From contig PFTQ01000046.1 in the NCBI GenBank assembly GCA_002789635.1, positions 1 through 17,597 on the forward strand: a stretch of 17,597 bases of DNA, read 5' to 3'. Within the stretch, counting starts at the first letter, position 1. Each line of letters begins with the position of its first letter. Origin of the DNA: Candidatus Aenigmarchaeota archaeon CG_4_9_14_3_um_filter_37_18. Its GTDB lineage: Archaea; Aenigmatarchaeota; Aenigmatarchaeia; CG10238-14. The position numbers and the translations under genes were made by a program. Under the pieces are notes generated by a model, which saw only the letters and a program-made list of their open reading frames with translations, was not told where the DNA came from and did not search any database. This document shows positions 1 to 5,290 of this stretch, piece after piece.

Positions 1-216
1 AAGATAAAGTCCTCAGATGCGATTCTAGTCCTAAACTACGACAAGCATGGGAATAAGAACTATATCGGAGCGAACACATTGATAGAGATGGGGATAGCAT
101 TTGAGCACGGCAAGAAAATCTTTGTCCTGAATAATCTCCCAGAGGATAGCCCTGCTTATGAGGAATTAGTTTCGATGTCGCCTGTTTGCTTAGATGGGGA
201 GTTGGATAGGATATGA
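1..216 (+). CDS. 3' end of a nucleoside 2-deoxyribosyltransferase-like protein (partial)
   Basis: An open frame runs in from the left edge and gives 71 residues before TGA at 214-216. The segment has the pattern SDAILVLNYD, then NYIGANTLIEMGIAFEHGKKIF, split here only by the window's own reading. This resembles the C-terminal half of small Rossmann-like proteins annotated as nucleoside 2-deoxyribosyltransferase-like, where a strand ending in LVLN is followed by a GANT..EMG..A helix and a K-I-F strand. The family link is recalled from sequence pattern, not searched. The N-terminal nucleotide-binding part lies outside the window, so the enzyme's substrate cannot be stated. It reads in the same direction as the HIT/S66 cassette 88 bases downstream, but a repeat-bearing gap with a possible promoter separates them, so shared transcription is uncertain. 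Confidence 0.72.
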   Translation, partial: KIKSSDAILVLNYDKHGNKNYIGANTLIEMGIAFEHGKKIFVLNNLPEDSPAYEELVSMSPVCLDGELDRI

Positions 217-225
217 ATCAAGTTA

Positions 226-265
226 ATGTTTCAAAAATGAATCATATGTTCCAAAAATGAACCAA
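226..265. repeat. Two-copy 20-nt tandem repeat in the leader of the HIT cassette
   Basis: Two adjacent 20-nt units (226-245 and 246-265) match at 17 of 20 positions, with the shared core GTTyCAAAAATGAAyCA. Each unit is itself partly palindromic (GTTC...GAAC in the second). The spacing of two helical turns fits a pair of operator half-sites upstream of the HIT gene at 305. The core GTTCCAAAA recurs in the ftsZ/lon-like divergent region (6541-6624). No protein is known to bind it; the regulatory role is inference. Confidence 0.5.
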
Positions 266-304
266 TCCTAACCTTTTTAACTTTCCTACAACAAATCTTA
301 TACC

Positions 305-826
305 ATGAACGACTGCATATTCTGCAAGATCATCAACGGCGAAATACCGTCTTTTAAGGTTTACGAGGATGAGAATTGCGTGGCTTTCCTTGATGTTATG
401 CCAAGGAGCAAAGGCATGTGCTTGGTCGTTCCGAAGAAGCATTACGTATTTTTTGACGAGGATTTTAACACTTCTTCCAAACTGTTTGACGCGGCACTAA
501 TAGTTGGCGAAAAGCTCAAGAAATCACTGGAGCCGTTGACAGTGTTCTTCTCGGCAATCCAGTCTCAAGTCCCGCACTTTCATGTCCGTGTTTATCCTGT
601 TTACAAGGATCAGATACCTCTCGGGGAGAACCAGCCTATTGAAACGAATGAAGGGGAACTCAGGGAATTGTCGGAAAAAATAAAAGGTGTGGATGTTGGA
701 TGGAAGCCTGAAGCAAAAGTGGTTGAAGTAATAAAAGAGGTTATTGTTGAAAAACCAAAAATAGAAGAACCTCAGCATGAAAAAGATGATAAACCTTGGA
801 GAAGAAGAAATTTAGAGGTGGCGTGA
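305..826 (+). CDS. HIT-family (histidine triad) nucleotide hydrolase, HxHxR variant, with acidic/basic tail
   Basis: This 173-residue protein starts MNDCIFCKI, the usual HIT N-terminus with the C4-x2-C7 pair that helps bind zinc, together with H46. The triad region reads SQVPHFHVRVYP (residues 87-98). The first His (H91) and the middle, nucleophilic His (H93) are present, but the third His is replaced by Arg (R95). HIT enzymes hydrolyse or transfer nucleoside monophosphates from phosphoramidates, dinucleoside polyphosphates or adenylylated substrates. After about residue 130 there is a non-HIT tail rich in V, E, K and P, ending with a basic WRRR patch. It is longer than its paralogue at 1793 (134 residues), with which it shares nearly the whole first 24 residues. 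Its stop TGA abuts the ATG of the S66 peptidase, so the two genes should be translationally coupled. Function beyond HIT hydrolase is inference. Confidence 0.88.
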   Translation: MNDCIFCKIINGEIPSFKVYEDENCVAFLDVMPRSKGMCLVVPKKHYVFFDEDFNTSSKLFDAALIVGEKLKKSLEPLTVFFSAIQSQVPHFHVRVYPVYKDQIPLGENQPIETNEGELRELSEKIKGVDVGWKPEAKVVEVIKEVIVEKPKIEEPQHEKDDKPWRRRNLEVA

Positions 827-1774
827 ATGGTTAAAATAAAACCCAGAAAACTGGAAAAAGGCGATACGATAGGTACATTCACAGCTTCAAACCCTATAAC
901 TGATGAAGTCAATGCTTGGCTACAAAACGGAATTAAAAAATTAAAGGGCTTAGGATTTAATGTAATCACATCAAAAAACCTTTTCAAAAAAAGTTATTAT
1001 ACTGCTGGAAGCCCTGAAGAAAGAGCATCAGATTTAATGGAATTAATCGAAAATAAAGATGTTAACGCCATATTGACTGCAATGGGCGGGGAGAATGCAC
1101 ATCAAATACTACCTCTAATAAATTTTAATAAAATCAAAAGCAATCCAAAAATAATAATGGGCTATAGCGACCCTACTGCTCTAATCAATCCTATAACTGA
1201 AAAGACCAATCTGATAACATTCTATGGGCATCACGTTTCTTCATTTGATCCTAATTGGCCTTGGTTTGGAGAATATGATATGAAATATTTTGCAAAAATT
1301 TTAATGAGCGATGAAGTGCCTGGATTGATTGAGCCTTCAATTGAAAGAGAAACTTGGAGAAAAGGTGTAGCAGAAGGTGAGTTTGTAGGAGGCTGCTTAA
1401 CAGATTTCAGAAAGCTGATAGGAACTCCATTCGAACCGGATTTCAAGAACAAGATACTGATTCTAGAACAACTCTCAGAAAGCCCGCAGGAAATAAATGT
1501 AGTCATAACGCACTTTAAGCAAGCCAAAGTTTTTGACAAAATAAGCGGATTGTTGCTTGGTAAATTTTATAATTGCATAGATAAAGAGCATGAGGAGAGG
1601 AACAAGCCATTAAAGAATGTGTTCTTGGATGAACTCAAGGAATATGACTTCCCAATACTTAAAACAGAGGATTTCGGACACTTTTCTCATATGTTTCCAA
1701 TACCTATAGGAGCTAAAGGCAGAATAAACGCAACAAATAAAACAATAGAAATTTTAGAAAATGTAGTAAGATAA
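827..1774 (+). CDS. S66-family LD-peptidase, MccF-like branch
   Basis: This 315-residue protein has the S66 serine peptidase layout. The nucleophile motif MGYSDPT gives Ser114, the ILILEQLSESP strand gives Glu214, and the C-terminal DFGH gives His285, followed by the PIPIGAKGRI strand. Overall length and the segment GEFVGGCLTDFRKLIGT before the Glu strand resemble MccF-like members more than bacterial murein LdcA. S66 enzymes include LD-carboxypeptidases of the cell wall and MccF, which cuts the amide bond joining amino acid or peptide to the nucleotide in microcin C-type toxins. Archaea of this kind lack murein, so a wall-recycling role is unlikely. The gene sits between two HIT genes. It starts directly after the upstream stop, with GAGGTGGCG just before the ATG as ribosome binding site, and is more AT-rich than the first HIT gene. 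The substrate is unknown. Confidence 0.88.
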   Translation: MVKIKPRKLEKGDTIGTFTASNPITDEVNAWLQNGIKKLKGLGFNVITSKNLFKKSYYTAGSPEERASDLMELIENKDVNAILTAMGGENAHQILPLINFNKIKSNPKIIMGYSDPTALINPITEKTNLITFYGHHVSSFDPNWPWFGEYDMKYFAKILMSDEVPGLIEPSIERETWRKGVAEGEFVGGCLTDFRKLIGTPFEPDFKNKILILEQLSESPQEINVVITHFKQAKVFDKISGLLLGKFYNCIDKEHEERNKPLKNVFLDELKEYDFPILKTEDFGHFSHMFPIPIGAKGRINATNKTIEILENVVR

Positions 1775-1792
1775 TTAATTGAGGTGGTGTGA

Positions 1793-2197
1793 ATGAATGA
1801 TTGTATATTTTGTAAGATTGTGAAGGGGGATATCCCATGTTTTAAAGTCTATGAAGATGAGAAATTTTTAGGTTTTTTAGACATTAAACCATTAAACCCA
1901 GGAAATTCTTTGCTAATCACGAAGGAGCATTATCGATGGGTTTATGATGTTCCGGGTTTTGGAAATTACTGGGAGGCTGCAAAAAAACTGGCTCTAGCAA
2001 CGCAAAAAGTAGTTAGATCTAATTCAATCAACTTCTTAACTCTAGGTTACGAAGTTCCTCACGCCCATATCCGTATTGTCCCACGCTTCGAGAATGATGG
2101 GCATATTGATGGCATAAGAACAACTGCAATCAAACAAATACCAAAAGAAGAGATGAAACAAATAGCCGAAAAGATAAACAAAATAACGTCAGGATAA
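1793..2197 (+). CDS. HIT-family (histidine triad) nucleotide hydrolase, second paralogue, HxHxR variant
   Basis: This 134-residue, compact HIT protein has C4-x2-C7 (CIFCK) and H46 as probable zinc ligands and the triad segment YEVPHAHIRIVPR (about residues 86-98). H90 and H92 are kept and the third His is Arg (R94), exactly as in the paralogue at 305. The first 24 residues are almost the same in both copies, while the centre has diverged strongly. The ATG is preceded by GAGGTGGTGTGA, nearly identical to the sequence in front of the S66 gene (GAGGTGGCGTGA), suggesting the duplication carried its upstream signal with it. It lies 18 bases after the S66 stop and probably belongs to the same transcript. 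The likely activity is nucleotidyl phosphoramidate or related hydrolysis; the physiological substrate is unknown. Confidence 0.87.
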   Translation: MNDCIFCKIVKGDIPCFKVYEDEKFLGFLDIKPLNPGNSLLITKEHYRWVYDVPGFGNYWEAAKKLALATQKVVRSNSINFLTLGYEVPHAHIRIVPRFENDGHIDGIRTTAIKQIPKEEMKQIAEKINKITSG

Positions 2198-2206
2198 AAT
2201 CAAGAA

Positions 2207-2217
2207 AAGTTTAAATA
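2207..2217 (+). promoter_or_regulatory. TATA box of the tRNA-Gly promoter
   Basis: The sequence AGTTTAAATA, preceded by a purine-rich AAGAAA (BRE-like), is a textbook archaeal BRE/TATA element. Its centre lies about 28 bp before the first base of the tRNA at 2242, the spacing expected for a transcript starting at or just before the mature 5' end. Confidence 0.7.
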
Positions 2218-2241
2218 AAGTTAGAATAATTAGTTTAGGAT

Positions 2242-2341
2242 GCACCGATAGTCCAGCCTGGTTAATATTTAGCCAATAGATACCGGCCTTCCAAATCTTA
2301 GAAGATAGCCGGCGAGGCGGGTTCAAATCCCGCTCGGTGCA
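2242..2341 (+). tRNA. tRNA-Gly(TCC) with two probable 13-nt introns
   Basis: A 7-bp acceptor stem (GCACCGA with TCGGTGC), T arm (GCGGG-TTCAAAT-CCCGC), anticodon stem (CCGGC with GCCGG) and discriminator A2341 are all clear. No CCA is encoded. The anticodon TCC is at 2290-2292. The gene is 100 nt, and removing 2265-2277 and 2294-2306 leaves a normal 74-nt tRNA. Intron 2 (2294-2306) lies at the canonical 37/38 site. CTTC in the exon pairs with GAAG in the intron, and the 3-nt bulges CA|A and AT|A give a proper bulge-helix-bulge motif under the anticodon stem. Intron 1 (2265-2277) lies at the end of the D loop, about 21/22. It has the parallel arrangement TGGT pairing with GCCA, bulges TA|A and AT|A, and the same 6-nt loop. 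The spliced D stem has one C13-A22 mismatch. The tRNA call is firm, intron 2 is strong, and intron 1 is probable. Confidence 0.93.
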
Positions 2342-2342
2342 T

Positions 2343-2717
2343 ATGGACATTAGACTAGACTCTATCCAAATCTTTGTCTCGAACATAGAAAAAGCGAAGA
2401 AGTGGTATTCTGAAGTTCTTGGGATGGATCTGATAGATGAGGATGATGAGTTAAAAGTGCTACACATGAAGCTGAATGGAATGAATTTCTACATTGAAAC
2501 ACCGAATCCGAAATGGGGGCAAGGATGGGATACTGTCAAAATCGGCGGAAGAACTCAAATAATCTTTGCGGCCGCAGACATCGAACAAACAGTGAAAGAA
2601 CTCAAACAGAAAGGAGCCAGAATAGTTGAAGAAATTTCTAAGAGGCCTTGGGGTCGATATAAGGCTGTGTTTGCTGACCCAGATGGGAATGAATTTAATT
2701 TGGTGGAATCCAAGTAG
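2343..2717 (+). CDS. VOC-superfamily (glyoxalase/bleomycin-resistance-like) protein
   Basis: This 124-residue single-domain protein has the two-module VOC pattern. The first module has LDSIQIFVSNIEKAKKWYSE, then VLGMDL. The second has TQIIFAAADIEQTVKELKQKG and ends with the ADPDGNEFNLVE strand. VOC proteins use metal-bound paired beta-alpha-beta-beta-beta modules for isomerisation, dioxygenation, thiol transfer or drug sequestration. The first metal-ligand position, often His, is Gln9 here; a Glu is present in the last strand (NLVE). No specific substrate can be assigned. The ATG at 2343 begins one base after the tRNA discriminator base. A GTG six bases upstream lies inside the tRNA acceptor stem and is unlikely to be the start. 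There is no ribosome binding site outside the tRNA, so the message may be leaderless after tRNA 3' processing. Confidence 0.85.
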   Translation: MDIRLDSIQIFVSNIEKAKKWYSEVLGMDLIDEDDELKVLHMKLNGMNFYIETPNPKWGQGWDTVKIGGRTQIIFAAADIEQTVKELKQKGARIVEEISKRPWGRYKAVFADPDGNEFNLVESK

Positions 2718-2800
2718 GTTTATTAAGGTTTCACTAGTGGTCGAGAAAGTTTATTTTTGGAATTTATATATTGTAAAGTATAGATTTGATTATAGAAAAG

Positions 2801-2810
2801 TTAAATATAT
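2801..2810 (+). promoter_or_regulatory. Possible TATA element for the gene at 2902
   Basis: TTAAATATAT preceded by GAAAAG (BRE-like) lies in the AT-rich 184-bp gap 2718-2901. A start about 25 bp downstream would leave a leader of roughly 65 nt. The whole gap is so AT-rich that chance matches are likely; a second candidate is AATTTATATA at 2761-2770. I see no RNA gene in this gap. Confidence 0.3.
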
Positions 2811-2901
2811 TATTATTACTATTTAGTAGCTAATATAAGATCTCTATTGGTGATGAAATATTCCACAAAAAACTCTTTATTGCATAAAATCCCCGCATTG
2901 G

Positions 2902-3624
2902 GTGGATTCAATTCGCAGTCCATTAACCGAAAAAATAGAAGCCGCTAGAGAACATGCAATAAGAGCAATAGCTGAATCAGCAAGATGCACTGGTTGTTTC
3001 GAAGATAATATGATAAAAAGCTATGCAGCTTGGTATAATCAATGCTTACAGGCATTATTAACTGGGGATGAAAAGGAAAAACAAAGAATATGGGACTATG
3101 TCGAAAGAATAGGCAAAGAATTTGAAACGGGTCAAATAGGAGCGCAACTTAGAGATTTTGTTGATTTACATCAAATGGGCATACCTATAGAATATCTTCC
3201 AACCGAAAGATGGTTTGCTTATTGGCGTTTTCTTGAAGGTAGAGGTTATCCACCCGAAATAGTTGAATTTACCAGAAGAGCTGAAAAGAAGGGTAAAGCA
3301 CCCACAGTAGCTCTTCTAGATTATTTTTTCCCACAAGTTTTAGAAGAAATAATAAATGAAAGGGATAGAAGAATACTTCAACACGTAGACACTTATGGGC
3401 ATGACAATAATATCTTATATATAGGGGGAAGGCACAACATCGATCCAGTCGAAGCTAGAAGATTAGGTATCACCTGTTATAAAGGTGTATTTATGGAAGA
3501 AGACCCGCCTCAATTAATATCTTTCTACCCTCAGAATGTTGGGGAAGCGCTAAATGAAGCAGGGAGAGAGCACAATTTTTATGTGGCAAATATTCCCCCT
3601 AGAAGCTATTCTCGAGGTAAATGA
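2902..3624 (+). CDS. Uncharacterised protein with weak TraB/Tiki-like C-terminal motifs
   Basis: This is a 240-residue soluble protein starting at GTG 2902; the nearest in-frame stop upstream is at 2854-2856, and no ATG lies between. The N-terminal 125 residues are mostly charged helix with two cysteines in CTGC (29-32). Towards the C-terminus the sequence EEIINERDRRIL (148-159) is followed about 12 residues later by ILYIGGRHNI (171-180). That pairing (ERD-R helix, hydrophobic strand, then G-x-x-H) is reminiscent of the C-terminal motifs of the TraB/Tiki/EreA-like hydrolase fold. The N-terminal His motif expected for that fold is not visible, so the likeness may be accidental or the protein may be a divergent or truncated member. 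No signal peptide or membrane segment is seen. The neighbours (VOC gene before, HerA-like ATPase after) do not clarify its role. Confidence 0.7.
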   Translation: MDSIRSPLTEKIEAAREHAIRAIAESARCTGCFEDNMIKSYAAWYNQCLQALLTGDEKEKQRIWDYVERIGKEFETGQIGAQLRDFVDLHQMGIPIEYLPTERWFAYWRFLEGRGYPPEIVEFTRRAEKKGKAPTVALLDYFFPQVLEEIINERDRRILQHVDTYGHDNNILYIGGRHNIDPVEARRLGITCYKGVFMEEDPPQLISFYPQNVGEALNEAGREHNFYVANIPPRSYSRGK

Positions 3625-3720
3625 GATTAAATGCATCTATTCCAAAACGACTGTAAATAATTCAAGACAGATAATGAAACCTTCTCAAATCTTTTTTACT
3701 ATCCATATCAAATATTAGTT

Positions 3721-4998
3721 ATGTATGAAATAGTAACAGGCCGATCTCCAAAAGACCTTGAAGAGTTCGGGATAGAAGGAACAGGTTATATCGGTAAAAA
3801 TATTGTCGGCAAAGGGGATGAAGCTCACCTAACAAACAAAGTTCTAATCGACTTTTTGCGGCCACACTTGATTTTAGTGGCTGGTAAGAGAGGGTCCGGA
3901 AAGTCCTACTCAGGTGGCGTCCTAGCCGAAGAAATGGCGCTTTTGCCGCCAGATATTGCAAAAAACCTTTCAACAGTCATGATCGACACCATGGGAATAT
4001 ACTGGAGCATGAAATACCCGAATGAAGACCAGCTCATAGAGTTAAGCGACTGGGGGATGAAGCCAAGAGGCTTAGAAAAGCAAGTAAAAACTTATGTTCC
4101 ATTCAAGCAGAAGCAGGAGTTTGAAGAGTCGGAAATACCAGTTGACTTCGGAATATCAATAGTGCCAAACGAATTCTCAGCAGAAGACTGGTCTTTAGCT
4201 TTCAACCTCCCTCCAACCAACCCGATAGCAATAGGCCTGCAAAAAGTTGTAAACAACCTCCAAAAATCAGGGGAAAAATTCATGATAGACGACTTAATCT
4301 CAAAAATAAAAGACGACCGGCTCCTAGATACGCACGTCAAATCCTCACTCGAGAACATGCTGACCATAGCAGACCAATGGGGAGTATTCGGGGAAAGCGG
4401 AATAAAAATCGAGGATATAGTCCAGTCAGGGACAATCAATGTCTTCGACGTCTCAAGATTGAGAGCAACAGAAGCATGGTCTGTGAGAAATCTTCTAGTC
4501 GGAATGATCTGCAGAAAAATCTACCAGCACAGGGTAATATCAAGAAAGCAGGAGGAGCTTGCAAGGATTGGGGAGATAAAACTCGAAAAAAGATACCCAA
4601 TGGTTTGGCTGATGATTGACGAAGCGCATCAATTCATCCCTGCTGAAGGATTGACAGTTTCATCAAGGCCTATTCTTGACATAGTAAAGCAAGGGAGAGA
4701 GCCTGGGATAAGCTTTGTCCCGATGACACAGATGCCAAACAAGCTCCATCAAGAAGTAATATCACAGGCGGACATGGTTATATCGCATAGGCTGACATCA
4801 AAAAATGACTTAGAATCGCTGCAGTCAGTTATGCAGAACTATCTGATTGAGGATTTAACAAAGTCTATCGACTCGCTCCCAAAATGGAAAGGCTCTGCTA
4901 TTGTTTTAGATGACAATTCAGAAAGAATATACCCGATCCAAATGAGGCCTAGGTTTAGTTGGCATGCCGGCGAGTCAGCAATAGCAAAAATGAAATAA
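3721..4998 (+). CDS. HerA/DUF87-like P-loop ATPase
   Basis: This 425-residue RecA-fold ATPase of the HerA/FtsK group has Walker A AGKRGSGKSYSGG (residues 54-66) after a short N-terminal region. Walker B is WLMIDEAHQFIP (296-307), with D300 and catalytic E301. After it comes the KQGREPGISFVPMTQMP segment, which holds a candidate arginine finger and the sensor-like Gln. The ISHRLTSKNDLESL stretch (354 onward) is typical of HerA-like proteins. HerA proper works with NurA in DNA end resection as a hexameric pump; this protein is shorter than classical HerA and lacks a clear N-terminal HAS barrel. No nurA is seen nearby, so it is called HerA-like rather than HerA. The ATG at 3721 has no clear ribosome binding site. 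It converges with the small gene at 5002-5202, with only three bases between the stops. Confidence 0.88.
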   Translation: MYEIVTGRSPKDLEEFGIEGTGYIGKNIVGKGDEAHLTNKVLIDFLRPHLILVAGKRGSGKSYSGGVLAEEMALLPPDIAKNLSTVMIDTMGIYWSMKYPNEDQLIELSDWGMKPRGLEKQVKTYVPFKQKQEFEESEIPVDFGISIVPNEFSAEDWSLAFNLPPTNPIAIGLQKVVNNLQKSGEKFMIDDLISKIKDDRLLDTHVKSSLENMLTIADQWGVFGESGIKIEDIVQSGTINVFDVSRLRATEAWSVRNLLVGMICRKIYQHRVISRKQEELARIGEIKLEKRYPMVWLMIDEAHQFIPAEGLTVSSRPILDIVKQGREPGISFVPMTQMPNKLHQEVISQADMVISHRLTSKNDLESLQSVMQNYLIEDLTKSIDSLPKWKGSAIVLDDNSERIYPIQMRPRFSWHAGESAIAKMK

Positions 4999-5001
4999 AA
5001 A

Positions 5002-5202
5002 TTATAAAAGAAAAATTTGGTTGCCGTCCTTGTTTATCTTGCCTGTTTCTAAAAGTTTGGTTTTGATCTTCTCATACTTCTCTGCATTAATATTAAGTAT
5101 CTGCGCCATCTTGAATACCCTGTCTTCAACTACAGATCCGCTTTTTTCGCAACCCTGGGTTATTAGTTTGAACACGACTTCTTCTTCGTTGATTTTTTTC
5201 AC
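5002..5202 (-). CDS. Small conserved-looking hypothetical protein (winged-helix-like?)
   Basis: This is a 66-residue, K/E/I-rich predicted helical protein. It ends with LLETGKINKDGNQIFLL, a helix followed by a G-K-I...G..I-F-L beta-wing-like tail that recalls small winged-helix domains. Function is unknown. The start is GTG at 5202; the frame stays open upstream to a TAA at 5260-5262 with no ATG, so a longer form beginning at ATA or ATT cannot be excluded. It lies downstream of ftsZ on the same strand but is separated by the hairpin at 5232-5280, and its 3' end is three bases from the HerA-like gene's stop. The opposite frame over this region is hydrophobic and low-complexity, as expected for a shadow, which supports this strand as the coding one. 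Confidence 0.6.
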   Translation of the reverse strand: MKKINEEEVVFKLITQGCEKSGSVVEDRVFKMAQILNINAEKYEKIKTKLLETGKINKDGNQIFLL

Positions 5203-5220
5203 CTTTTTAGCTCTCGGGAA

Positions 5221-5290
5221 AAAAGAAAAAATTGAGGGAGTTCTTTCGGGGGGTATGGTTTAAGGAATAAGCTCCCTCAACTAATTTTTT
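5221..5290. terminator. Hairpin with T-runs on both sides (bidirectional terminator candidate)
   Basis: A perfect 9-bp inverted repeat, TTGAGGGAG (5232-5240) and CTCCCTCAA (5272-5280), encloses a 31-nt loop. On the minus strand it is followed by a T-rich run (complement of 5221-5231), fitting ftsZ transcription. On the plus strand it is followed by TTTTTT at 5285-5290, which runs into the ftsZ stop codon, fitting read-through from the HerA-like gene. Archaeal termination mainly needs the T-runs; the hairpin may add to it or be a processing signal. Confidence 0.55.

Noticed and set aside
827..1774. Calling the S66 protein a murein LD-carboxypeptidase (LdcA)
   Set aside because: Its layout around the catalytic Glu is closer to MccF-like members, and the host appears to be an archaeon without murein.
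2337..2342. GTG start for the VOC gene six bases before the ATG
   Set aside because: It falls inside the tRNA acceptor stem; ATG 2343 gives the usual VOC N-terminus.
2626..2826. 66-codon plus-strand frame overlapping the end of the VOC gene
   Set aside because: It is a +1-type shadow of the VOC frame running into AT-rich intergenic sequence; no ribosome binding site and no protein-like pattern.
5021..5263. 80-codon plus-strand hydrophobic frame resembling a small membrane protein
   Set aside because: It is the complement of the small minus-strand gene and the hairpin; Ser/Leu/Phe richness is expected from the complement of a Lys/Glu-rich gene.
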